Source: JACCXM01 sp046328335 | GTDB lineage: Bacteria; Chloroflexota; Chloroflexia; Thermomicrobiales; UBA6265 | Direction: 5' to 3' | Assembly (NCBI GenBank): GCA_046328335.1 | Contig: JAXLWU010000014.1 | Coordinates: 1-64,000, forward strand | DNA: 64,000 nucleotides | In this document: in pieces, positions 18,352-26,701 of the stretch | Layout of the letters: each line of letters starts with the position of its first letter | Numbering within the stretch: the first letter of the stretch is position 1 | Notes under the pieces: generated by a model | Databases searched by the model: none | Seen by the model: the letters and a program-made list of their open reading frames with translations, nothing else | What the model was told of the DNA's origin: nothing | Translations under genes and position numbers: made by a program

Positions 18352-18804
18352 ATGCCCCTCTCCGGCACCTACGAACCAAGTCCGTCCGACTGGGCGCGCG
18401 GTCATGTCGAGCGCTTCGAAGCCTCCGGTGGGGTGGTGGAGGATACGCCGCGCGGCGCTCCCATCATCGTGATGACCTCCCTCGGCGCGCGCAGCGGCAA
18501 GTTGCGCAAGACCCCCCTGATGCGGGTCGAGCACGATGGCGAGTACGCCGCGGTCGCCTCGCTCGGCGGGGCGCCGCAGCATCCCCTCTGGTATCACAAT
18601 CTCAAGGCGCACCCGCACGTGGAGTTGCAGGATGGACCGGTCACCCGCGACTACCTGGCGCGGGAGGTGACGGGAGCGGAAAAGGCGGTGTGGTGGGAGC
18701 GGGCGGTGGCCGCCTATCCCGACTATGCCGACTATCAGCGCAAGACGACCCGGGAGATCCCGGTCTTCGTTCTCACCCCGATGGCCGAGAGCGGCGCCGA
18801 CTGA
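18352..18804 (+). CDS. deazaflavin (F420)-dependent nitroreductase family protein
   Basis: 150 residues of the Ddn/DUF385 split-barrel family, which binds F420 and reduces varied substrates. Hallmarks are VMTSLGARSGKLRKTPLMRVEH (split across residues 37-58), LGGAPQHPLWYHNLKAHPHV near residue 70, and PVFVLTP at the end. AGGAGG 8 bases before ATG 18352 decides the start over upstream ATGs. It implies that the organism makes or imports F420, as is known in Thermomicrobia. Confidence 0.85.
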   Translation: MPLSGTYEPSPSDWARGHVERFEASGGVVEDTPRGAPIIVMTSLGARSGKLRKTPLMRVEHDGEYAAVASLGGAPQHPLWYHNLKAHPHVELQDGPVTRDYLAREVTGAEKAVWWERAVAAYPDYADYQRKTTREIPVFVLTPMAESGAD

Positions 18805-19296
18805 GCACTCCTGGCGGAGAAGGTGTCTGACAGGGGGACATTGGGCGAGCCGAGCGAATAGCGCATTGCCCCGGGCGCACGTCTGTCCTGGCGTCAATCG
18901 CTCTCGATCGGCGTTCTTGACTGCTCAGCTGCGTATCGACCGTTTCGGCGCGCCGGATCAACATGGATCGCGACGACCATGTTCGCGCGGCCGCGCATCG
19001 TCGTGTCGTATTCGCGATCCTCGTGCCAATTCAGGACTGTGAAGCTCTTGCGCAAGCCGGTTTGCCGCGACATCGACTGCAGCTCACCGGTCCCGGCGGC
19101 GATGACCTCGTGGTGGGTATGGACAGCCGAGTCCCGGTCATGATCGGGCCGGAGGACGGCGTTTTCGCCATGGCGGCGAGCCGGCAATGCAGTCATGTAT
19201 CCTCCGTGGCTGCTATTGGCCAACTGCGACATGTCGCCATGCCCACGGTGCGTTGACCGTTGGCGCTCCACAATTGGGGATGAGGGGAAGAAGATC
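18805..19296. other. 492-bp region without a supported gene
   Basis: An open minus-strand frame (about 18894-19271, containing NWHEDREYDTTMRGRANMVV) and an overlapping plus-strand frame exist. Neither has a ribosome site nor a family I recognise. A decayed gene remnant on the minus strand is possible. Confidence 0.4.
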
Positions 19297-19299
19297 GTG

Positions 19300-19941
19300 G
19301 TGTACCTGCCACCTCATTTCGCCGAAACCGACATCGAGACGCTGCACCAGATGATCCGGGATTTTCCGCTCGGGATGCTGATCACGCTTGGTCACGAGGG
19401 ACTCACGGCGAACCATATCCCGTTCATCCTCGATCCTGGTGCGGGTGAACGCGGCCGGTTGCTGGGGCACGTCGCCCGGAACAACGCGGTCTGGCATGAC
19501 CACGATCCGGAGCAGGATGCCCTCGTCGTGTTTCAGTCGGTCGAGGCGTACATCACTCCCAACTGGTATCAGAGCAAGCGGGAAACGCACGAGGTGGTGC
19601 CGACCTGGAACTATGCGGTCGTGCATGCCTACGGGCGGATCGTGGTGCACGACGATGTCAAGTGGGTGCGCGGCCAGGCCGGGATGCTCACCAGGCAGCA
19701 GGAAGCCGCGCAAGCCACGCCGTGGAAAATGGCCGATGCCCCGCCCCCGTACGTCACCGCGAACCTGGAGCAGATCGTCGGCATGGAGATCCCGATCGCG
19801 CGGCTGATCGGCAAGTTCAAGGCGAGCCAGAACCGGCGTGACGTCGACCGGGAGGGCGCCATTACCGGCCTTCGCGCCACGGGTGAACCGGAGAACATCG
19901 CCATGGCCGATCTGATGGACGCGATCCGCCACCGCCCCTGA
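19300..19941 (+). CDS. FMN-binding negative transcriptional regulator family protein (PaiB-like)
   Basis: 213 residues from a GTG (19297 or 19300), preceded by GGGGAAGAAG. The PaiB family has a split-barrel FMN-binding fold, seen in YLPPHFAETDIETLHQMIRD at the start, HIPFILD near residue 45 and the conserved TWNYAVVHAYG near residue 105. The ending with IVGMEIPIARLIGKFKASQN is diagnostic. Such proteins were named for sporulation/protease repression in Bacillus, but many are probably flavin or haem enzymes. Confidence 0.88.
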   Translation: MYLPPHFAETDIETLHQMIRDFPLGMLITLGHEGLTANHIPFILDPGAGERGRLLGHVARNNAVWHDHDPEQDALVVFQSVEAYITPNWYQSKRETHEVVPTWNYAVVHAYGRIVVHDDVKWVRGQAGMLTRQQEAAQATPWKMADAPPPYVTANLEQIVGMEIPIARLIGKFKASQNRRDVDREGAITGLRATGEPENIAMADLMDAIRHRP

Positions 19942-19959
19942 CCTCGCCGGTCGTTTCCA

Positions 19960-20337
19960 TTACGGATTTCGTGCCCGGTATCCCCGCCAGGCGATGACGG
20001 CGAGGATGGTGTTGATGGTCGAAATGCCGATCGTCATCAGCGCCGGTCGGGGCGGCAATTCCCGCCGCCAGGCGCCCCACGCCGCGGCGGTGGTGTCCGC
20101 GGCGTGGATGGCGATGGCGGTGCGCGCGGCGTGCACCCGCACTGGACCGTCCGGAGCCAGGAGCTCGCCCGCCAGCAGAACGGTGCGCACCCCGAAGAGG
20201 CGGAACGCGTAACGTGCCACAGCGTTGTGGGCGGGATCGCCACCGAGGCGACGGATCAGGATTCCCGGCGCGACAATGCCCAGGACCCCGTTGATCAATC
20301 GGATGATGCCGAGCGCGAGGCGCGCGGAGTCGAACAC
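19960..20337 (-). CDS. small membrane protein, unknown function
   Basis: 125 residues with about three hydrophobic segments (LGIIRLINGVLGIVAPGILI near the start, FGVRTVLLAGELL in the middle, IGISTINTILAVIAWRGYRA at the end). The start is a GTG at 20337 because AGGAGG lies 6 bases upstream; longer versions run through the peroxidase terminus. It sits 56 bases after the haem peroxidase and probably shares its transcript. Similar small proteins occur as stand-alone DUF4267-like membrane proteins, which I cannot confirm. Confidence 0.65.
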   Translation of the reverse strand: MFDSARLALGIIRLINGVLGIVAPGILIRRLGGDPAHNAVARYAFRLFGVRTVLLAGELLAPDGPVRVHAARTAIAIHAADTTAAAWGAWRRELPPRPALMTIGISTINTILAVIAWRGYRARNP

Positions 20338-20392
20338 GGGCGGCCTCCTGTTCAAATCTGGACTGGCGATGCCCATGTACCCCGCGACGTAC

Positions 20393-22312
20393 TTATGCAG
20401 CCGGGGTCCAGGGCTGAAAGGCATTGCCGACATTGCGCAAGGCGGGCCGCAGCGCTGGATAGTGGCGGGCGATGACGCTGCCAAAGGTGTTGTCCGCAAT
20501 CCAGTCCATACCGGTCTGGGTGTAGACCCGCGCGTTGAAGTCCCTCGTGAAGAAGCGGTCGCTCTTCAGCCGTCGTGGCGCCATGAGCACGAAGACTCGG
20601 AATGCCGTCTCGCTGAAGGCAAATCCGGGTGGCTTCGGCTCGGCGAACATCCCGGTCATCAGATCGACGCGGTCGATATCTCCCGCGTAGACATCGCGCA
20701 GCTCCCGCGCCCATTGCGGGTTGTCCGTCAGGTCCGCGAAGGTTTCGATGCGGGGTAAGTGGAGTAACTCGCGGAAGGCATTGTAGCGAGGTACCCCCAA
20801 CTCCCGGGTGCGCAGGATGTCGGTGGCCGCCAGGTCCTGGATCTCGCCATCGGGACGCCGGAACTGTTGCAGGCCGCGCGGGAAGTTGTGGAGGGTGATG
20901 GCCCCCGGATTGGCGATGCCGAAAGAGTAGAACAGATCTGCCATCGGCACCTGACCAACGACCTCCAGCGCGTTGCGCTGGGCCAGGCTGTTGAGGTCCC
21001 GCTCCATCAATACCCGATGATCACTCGCCGCACGCAGCACGTAGTCATCCGGGATGAGCGGGTGCATGCGGTAGACCGCCACGAACTCTTCGGTGATCGC
21101 GTAGGGCACGCCGAAGTGGTCGGTTCTGGAGCCGACCACACCGCTGATCAACTCTCCCTCTCCGATACGCCCAACCCGCCGGCTCAACCGCTCGCCCGCA
21201 AGGCCCCACCAGTCCGCGCGAAGCGCGCGGATGGTGGTCGGGTGATCGAGGAGCGCCGTCGTCCACTCGACGGTGTGGATCTTGGCCATCAGCGCGGCAT
21301 TGATCAGCCGCGCATGCTGAAACAGATCTTCATCCGACCAGGCCGGATAAACGGACCGCAGCCGGTCGCAGATCGCGTTGTGTTCCAGGGTGAAGAGAGT
21401 GCCGAGCATGGCGAGCCCGAGCCAGAAACCGGGAACGTCGGCCGGGTGAAGCGGCAGGATGGCATCGGTCTCGATGGCGGGAAGTCCGTGCTCATCGACC
21501 CGCAACTTGCCGTCGATACCCGAACGGGTAACGCGCTGATAGGTCTCGCTGCTGCCGTAGATCTGCGAGGCGTCCCACCAGTGGGTCTCCAGATTGAGAA
21601 AGGTCCGCGGAGTACGGTCGTGCCCGGCGGGGCGAGTCGTATCGGGGAGGGTGCGCGGAATAGTCATCGGGCGAGTCGGCCAGGGGTCGTCAGCGGCGAG
21701 CGGAAGGTGCCAGGAATTTGCCCACGGACCGTTGCCATGGCTGAGCCAGTCGCGCAGCATGAACTGGATCCACGCGGCGGTCAGCACATTCAGGGTCGTG
21801 GCGGGTTGGAAGACGTCCCGAGTCATCAGTTCACGGCTGACAGTCCGTGGATTGGGAGTGAGCAGCGCCGCATCCGGTTCTGTCCCTGTTCGTTCCAGCG
21901 CCACGTTGCGGCCGAAGCGGGTGCCGGCGCTCCCCATGTCCGGGTGCGCCAGATCGTTGAATGTGCCGTCCGCGGTGCGAACGGTCAGATAGTTTTCCGG
22001 TCGATTGGGCCGAGGGGGCGGCAACGACGGGGTGATGGTCGACGGATCGAAGAGATTTCCACGGCGCAGTTGACCCATCAGGGCAAAGAGAACCGGCAGA
22101 CCGAGTGGCCAGGGGAGGCGATGCCAGCGGACGGTGCGATCGATGAGCGTGACGACCGGCATCCAGGGCTGCCGGGATTGGGAGTGACGCAGCCACGCGA
22201 GCACCGCCAGGACCCCAGCAATTGGAATCAGGAACGTTCTCCAGCGGCCTGCACCGCGGCTCGTACCGCGGGGTGGAGTGCGTATCGAGGCGTCGTTGCC
22301 AGTGCCTGTCAA
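20393..22312 (-). CDS. haem peroxidase, fatty-acid alpha-dioxygenase-like
   Basis: 639 residues. A membrane-anchor-like hydrophobic stretch (residues 27-40) precedes a peroxidase/cyclooxygenase-superfamily domain. Blocks recalling plant alpha-dioxygenase and its bacterial relatives are AAWIQFMLRDWLSHG (residues 179-193), ETHWWDASQIYG (242), LEHNAICDRL (309) and AKIHTVEWTTALL (343-355), which carries the proximal haem ligand His346. RELGVPRYNAFRELL lies near residue 535. The distal position, His in the usual QFMxHDW motif, is Arg187 here (codon CGC at 21752-21754). This should change peroxide chemistry. Likely role: oxygenation of fatty acids or a derived function at the membrane. Confidence 0.85.
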   Translation of the reverse strand: MTGTGNDASIRTPPRGTSRGAGRWRTFLIPIAGVLAVLAWLRHSQSRQPWMPVVTLIDRTVRWHRLPWPLGLPVLFALMGQLRRGNLFDPSTITPSLPPPRPNRPENYLTVRTADGTFNDLAHPDMGSAGTRFGRNVALERTGTEPDAALLTPNPRTVSRELMTRDVFQPATTLNVLTAAWIQFMLRDWLSHGNGPWANSWHLPLAADDPWPTRPMTIPRTLPDTTRPAGHDRTPRTFLNLETHWWDASQIYGSSETYQRVTRSGIDGKLRVDEHGLPAIETDAILPLHPADVPGFWLGLAMLGTLFTLEHNAICDRLRSVYPAWSDEDLFQHARLINAALMAKIHTVEWTTALLDHPTTIRALRADWWGLAGERLSRRVGRIGEGELISGVVGSRTDHFGVPYAITEEFVAVYRMHPLIPDDYVLRAASDHRVLMERDLNSLAQRNALEVVGQVPMADLFYSFGIANPGAITLHNFPRGLQQFRRPDGEIQDLAATDILRTRELGVPRYNAFRELLHLPRIETFADLTDNPQWARELRDVYAGDIDRVDLMTGMFAEPKPPGFAFSETAFRVFVLMAPRRLKSDRFFTRDFNARVYTQTGMDWIADNTFGSVIARHYPALRPALRNVGNAFQPWTPAA

Positions 22313-22505
22313 GATTCACCTCGCTTCTGGATCGTCGAAACCTGGCCGCGCCGGTGCGGTCACTTGCCTCTCGAGGTTCACGGCATCATAACCCCGCTCG
22401 ATAGCTGCTGCTTGTCACGTGTCGTGTTGAGCGTTGCCGTGGCGCGCCGCAATGATCGTTCCCGGCTCATTGCCTACCGCCGGACTGTAATCCGCGCATT
22501 GCGAT

Positions 22506-25500
22506 TCAGCCGATGACAACCGGTGTCGCGGCCCGCGGCGCCGCCGTCGGCGTCCCCTCCGTTCGCTCGTCGCAGATATCGACCTCGTTGCCGGGATCGG
22601 GAAAGTGGTTGTCGCGAACCGTGACATCCGGGGCGCTCGCGGCGATGCGAATGCCGCAGCCGTATCCGGCAACGGAATTGCCACGAACGTCGGCGTCAAC
22701 ACTCCGGCTTACGTTGATACCCGTGGTGCCGACTTCGGAGGAACCAGCCTGGTCGCGGTAAGCGATGTCGTTCGACGAGACCTGGACCTTGGCTCCTGGG
22801 TTGATCGCGATGCCTATCCAAGGCGCGCCGGTGATGACGTTCTTGTCTACGGTCGCGGTTCCCGCGGCGATCTCGATGCCGATTGCTCGCGGTTCGTTTA
22901 CCGTGTTCTCGATCAGGTCGGCGATGGTCCCCATACCAACGACGTGCAGTCCATTTCCGCTGGTGTTCTTGACGATGTTGCGATGCGCGGCCCCTTGAGC
23001 CCCAGCGCTGAACTCGATTCCAGTTCCCTCAATGTCGGCGATGTCGTTCTCGTTGACCGCGACACTGGTGCCCAGGCCCGTGGCCCGGATGGCCCACCCG
23101 TCCGGACCCCCATGCTCGTCACGAATGACGTTGCGGACGATGTCCGCTATTGCGCCCGCGCCCACACCAATTGCCTGGCCCCCGTGCCCGTTGGGACCAT
23201 GAATGCGATTGCCATCGATCGTGGCACGCGATCCACTACCGGTGACGAGGATGCCGTTGACGCAATCGTTGACACTGTTTGCGGTGATGCTTCGCGCGAT
23301 AGCACCGTCCCAGACGTCCATGCCCTTGTCCGCGCCGGAGATGGTATTGCCGGTGATGACTGACGTGGTGCCAGTGTCCTTGATGGAGATGCCGGCATCC
23401 CCACCAGAAACGGTGTTGCCCTCGATCGTCGCCCTGGCGCCGCGCAGTACCGAGATTTCCTGGTGGACCGCACCGTTCACCCGGCTGCCACGCACCTCGG
23501 CGGTGGTTCCCTCGCCCATGATGGCGATCCCCCACATGCCGCCGCTGACCAGATTCCCCGCCCCGATCGCTGCTTCAGCGCCGCGCTCGATGGAAATGCC
23601 CGTCTCCACCGCGTCCGTAACGATGGTTCCGGTCAGGGAGACCGACGTGGCCGAGCCGAACACGACGATGCCTGAATCGCCCGGCCGAGTGACCACGTTG
23701 TGGCGCAGGTCCGCGGCGGCCCCATTCTGAATGGTGATGCTGTCCTCACCGCTGTCGTAGATCTTGTTGCCTTCGGCGGTCACCCGGGTCCCAGGCGCGG
23801 CGATGTTCAGTCCGAGTTTCGCTGCCGTGACGATGTTGTCGCTCAGTTCCACCTGGGCGCCACTCTCGATCGAAAGCGCGGTCTGCGCGACGCGGCTGAT
23901 GCGATTCGCCGCGATGGCCACGGCGACGCCATCACCCTTGGCGACAATGCCATTGCTGCCGCCTTCGATCGCGTTGCTGCGGATGGCGTCGCTGATCGGT
24001 GGTTCCGGACTGGGGTGCTCCTGGTCGCCACCGACCGTCAACGTGCCGACCATGCCGGCTTCGTAGTGACCGGGAACGTGGCAGGAGAACTGGTAAATCC
24101 CCGCTGGCGCGTTGATGACGATCCGTTTCAGTTCATTCGGTTGCAGGTCGATCGCCACGTCGAGTTCGGCGATGACGAAACTGTGCGGCATCGCGCCATC
24201 GTTGCGGAGGAAGAAAACAATGTCGCGGTCGGCAGGGATCGTGACCTCTCGCGGTGCAAAGAAGATGTCCTTTGTCACGATCGAAACCGGCGCATCGGGA
24301 TTGGTCACCGCGGCGCTCGCGGTCGTCAGGCTGCCTTGCTCGATGACGATGGCGGTAGCTGCGGCGTCGTGAATGGTGTTGTGCTCCACGGTTACCGCGC
24401 GATGATCGGCGATCAGAATCGCGGGATCACCACCGGAGATGTCGTTGTCGCGGATCGTTCCCGCCGCGCCATCGCGCACGACGATCGCCTGCTCGCTCAG
24501 CCGGGCGAAGGTGCTGCCGATCACGGTAGCCGTCGTGCCCTGGCCCTGGATGGCAACACCCCGCGCGCCGCCCGCGATGTGGTTCCCGGCGCCCACCGTG
24601 GCCTCGGCGCTGCCGTCGATGAGAATGCCGGTCTCTGCCCCAGTCACCAGATTGCCAGTGATGGCCGCGCTGACGCCTTCGCCAGAGACACGGATGCCAT
24701 CCGGGCCGGGATCGACCAGCACGTTGTCGGCGATCGTCGCCTGACTTCCCGGCCAGAGCGCGATGCCGGCGTCCGCGGTGCGCTCGATCCGGTTCCCGGT
24801 GAGCGTGGCGGCCGAGCCGGCGTCGGTGACTCGGATGCCCCAGTTGGCGCGGGTGATGCGGTTCCCCCGCATCTCGGCGGTGGCGCCGCCTTCCACGCTC
24901 AGCCCGATCTCCGCGCTGAGACCGATGGTGTTGTCAGTGATCATCGCCGAGGAACCTTCGTCCGTGACCCCGATCCCGAACCGGGATTCGAGCACGGTGT
25001 TGCCCGAGACATCGCTCGCCGTGGCGCCGTCCAGAACCACAATGCCGAAGGCCTGGCGCTCGAGCCGATTAGCGGTGGCCGTGGCCGTGGTCGTCGCGCC
25101 GTACACGAGGAGTCCGACCCCACGTGGGGACGATGCACCCTCCGCCTCGCTCGCGCTCGTGGTCGTTGTCAGGACGTTCTGGGTGACCTCCGCGCTGGCG
25201 CCGCCGCCAATGGCGATGCCCGACTTGGCGTCGACGACGGTGTTCTGGCGCAGGCTCACGTCCCCGCCGAGTACCCGGATGCCGAACTCCGCAGGCGCTT
25301 CGATGACGGTCGAAGCGACCGTGGCCTCGCTGCCTTCCCCCTCGACGGCGATGCCAGCCGTTCCGGGCGCGCGCAGACTCGTGTCGGCGATCGTCGCGTG
25401 CGCGCCCAGGACGACCGCGATGCCCGCCAGTGTGGTGTCTTCGATGGTGTTGCCGCTGGCGGTGCCGGTGGTCCCGGCGCTCTCGAACTGAATCCCGATG

Positions 25501-26234
25501 GAGGCGTTGGTCATCTGGTTGCCCGGACCGACCCGCACGTCTGCCCCGAGGAGGGCGAGGACGCCGGCATCGGCGGCGCGGTTGATCGTGTTGTGGGCGA
25601 TGGCGGCGTTCCCGCCTTCGATCCAGACCGCGGCGTTCCCGACGTTGCTGATCCGGTTGCGAGTGATGAGCACCGGCGTCGTGGCGCCAAAGACCGTGAT
25701 CCCGCTGCCGCATGACATGCGCGCGCCCTGTTCCTGCTCCGTGGTGGTGTCGGGCAACACGCGACGCAGATTGCGCACGGTGATGTCGGTAACGGCCCCC
25801 GTGGCGTCGGCGAAGAGCACCCCCGTGAGATAGGTCTGCGCGTGGTCGACCAGACAGGGCGCGTTCAGATTGGCGCCGTCGATGGTGACGTCGCGCACCG
25901 AGCCGACCTCGTCAGAAACCATGATCGCGCCACCGACGAAACGCCCCCCTGGTGGATCGACGACTGAAATGGTGTGCCCGTCGCCATCGAAGGTCCAGCC
26001 ACCGGGAACGAAGAGCGGTCGATCGGTGCGGCAATTGGCGAGCAGGGTTTGAGTCCGGCTCGAGAAATCGTCCCGGATCGCGGTGCTGCAGACCATCTCA
26101 CGGGGCAGTCCGAGTTTCGGCGGCGGTGTCGCCGGCTCCGCCAGCGCCAGCTGTGGCAGCAACGACACGACGATCAACCACCAGCCGGCGACGAGGCGAG
26201 GCAAAGAAGCGAGCGAGAACACGCGCTGAGCCAT
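22506..26234 (-). CDS. large secreted beta-helix protein with embedded cupredoxin
   Basis: 1242 residues from ATG 26234 (AGGAG 6 bases upstream). A signal peptide ends near LALAEP (residue 33). An N-terminal cap includes CRTDRPLFVPGGWTFDGDGH (residues 68-87). The rest is a long right-handed parallel beta-helix of NosD/pectate-lyase-like repeats, with 22-24-residue turns such as IRDNDISGGDPAILI. At about residues 640-735 (24033-24310) the helix is interrupted by a cupredoxin domain with the type-1 copper ligands in MPHSFVIAE and FSCHVPGHYEAGM. The C-terminus ends in DICDERTEGTPTAAPRAATP. Likely an extracellular surface or matrix protein that binds copper. It is related to the smaller protein encoded at 26702-28204. 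Confidence 0.85.
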   Translation of the reverse strand: MAQRVFSLASLPRLVAGWWLIVVSLLPQLALAEPATPPPKLGLPREMVCSTAIRDDFSSRTQTLLANCRTDRPLFVPGGWTFDGDGHTISVVDPPGGRFVGGAIMVSDEVGSVRDVTIDGANLNAPCLVDHAQTYLTGVLFADATGAVTDITVRNLRRVLPDTTTEQEQGARMSCGSGITVFGATTPVLITRNRISNVGNAAVWIEGGNAAIAHNTINRAADAGVLALLGADVRVGPGNQMTNASIGIQFESAGTTGTASGNTIEDTTLAGIAVVLGAHATIADTSLRAPGTAGIAVEGEGSEATVASTVIEAPAEFGIRVLGGDVSLRQNTVVDAKSGIAIGGGASAEVTQNVLTTTTSASEAEGASSPRGVGLLVYGATTTATATANRLERQAFGIVVLDGATASDVSGNTVLESRFGIGVTDEGSSAMITDNTIGLSAEIGLSVEGGATAEMRGNRITRANWGIRVTDAGSAATLTGNRIERTADAGIALWPGSQATIADNVLVDPGPDGIRVSGEGVSAAITGNLVTGAETGILIDGSAEATVGAGNHIAGGARGVAIQGQGTTATVIGSTFARLSEQAIVVRDGAAGTIRDNDISGGDPAILIADHRAVTVEHNTIHDAAATAIVIEQGSLTTASAAVTNPDAPVSIVTKDIFFAPREVTIPADRDIVFFLRNDGAMPHSFVIAELDVAIDLQPNELKRIVINAPAGIYQFSCHVPGHYEAGMVGTLTVGGDQEHPSPEPPISDAIRSNAIEGGSNGIVAKGDGVAVAIAANRISRVAQTALSIESGAQVELSDNIVTAAKLGLNIAAPGTRVTAEGNKIYDSGEDSITIQNGAAADLRHNVVTRPGDSGIVVFGSATSVSLTGTIVTDAVETGISIERGAEAAIGAGNLVSGGMWGIAIMGEGTTAEVRGSRVNGAVHQEISVLRGARATIEGNTVSGGDAGISIKDTGTTSVITGNTISGADKGMDVWDGAIARSITANSVNDCVNGILVTGSGSRATIDGNRIHGPNGHGGQAIGVGAGAIADIVRNVIRDEHGGPDGWAIRATGLGTSVAVNENDIADIEGTGIEFSAGAQGAAHRNIVKNTSGNGLHVVGMGTIADLIENTVNEPRAIGIEIAAGTATVDKNVITGAPWIGIAINPGAKVQVSSNDIAYRDQAGSSEVGTTGINVSRSVDADVRGNSVAGYGCGIRIAASAPDVTVRDNHFPDPGNEVDICDERTEGTPTAAPRAATPVVIG

Positions 26235-26393
26235 CGGGGACTCCTGACGATGCCTGACTTCCGCTACGCGGGGCAACGGCGTGCCACCCACGAGTGGCGT
26301 AGCCATGCGCCGATCTCACGATGCCAGCTCCCGGCCTCGGTCGCACCCGTAGCCGGTACGGGGATTCCGGCTGGCCTCACCGATGCCCCGGTT

Positions 26394-26681
26394 TCATCCC
26401 ATTGCCAAGCCGATGCCGAACCCCCAGACCAGCCCCAGGATCAGGCCAGCGATCAGCAATCCGGTCGCCGCGGGATGGAGGCGAGCGGTCCGCTTGCTAA
26501 CCGCGGCGAAGGCTGCGGAGAAACTGACCAGAAGGAGTGGAGCGACAGCGAATAGCCCGAACATGAGGCGGTCGACGACGGTCATGGCTAGCAAGTTGGG
26601 CGTATCCGTCGTCATGAAGGAGGCGAGCATCCAGAGCGCGAGGCCGAGGGCGAGCGCGAGAATCACGAACTGGGAGCGCAT
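26394..26681 (-). CDS. small membrane protein (three helices)
   Basis: 95 residues: MRSQFVILALALGLALWMLA, then VDRLMFGLFAVAPLLLVSFS and AATGLLIAGLILGLVWGFGI. These are three likely membrane spans with a short basic loop, KRTARLHP. GGAGG upstream of ATG 26681 sets the start; a TTG two codons before is not preferred. It lies 21 bases after the smaller beta-helix gene, so the two are presumably cotranscribed. No family recognised. Confidence 0.7.
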   Translation of the reverse strand: MRSQFVILALALGLALWMLASFMTTDTPNLLAMTVVDRLMFGLFAVAPLLLVSFSAAFAAVSKRTARLHPAATGLLIAGLILGLVWGFGIGLAMG

Positions 26682-26701
26682 CGTCAACCTCCGATCCGCG
26701 G

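Noticed and set aside
18894..19271. Minus-strand open frame containing NWHEDREYDTTMRGRANMVV
   Set aside because: No ribosome site, no recognised family and a competing plus-strand frame. At best a decayed remnant.
23700..25715. A 671-codon open frame opposite the large beta-helix gene
   Set aside because: It is the antisense shadow of repetitive GC-rich codons. It has no ribosome site, and its low-complexity Asp/Arg/Val composition matches no fold.
26235..26306. Upstream ATG of the large beta-helix gene
   Set aside because: The 24 extra residues precede a good signal peptide and lack a ribosome site. AGGAG lies properly spaced before ATG 26234.
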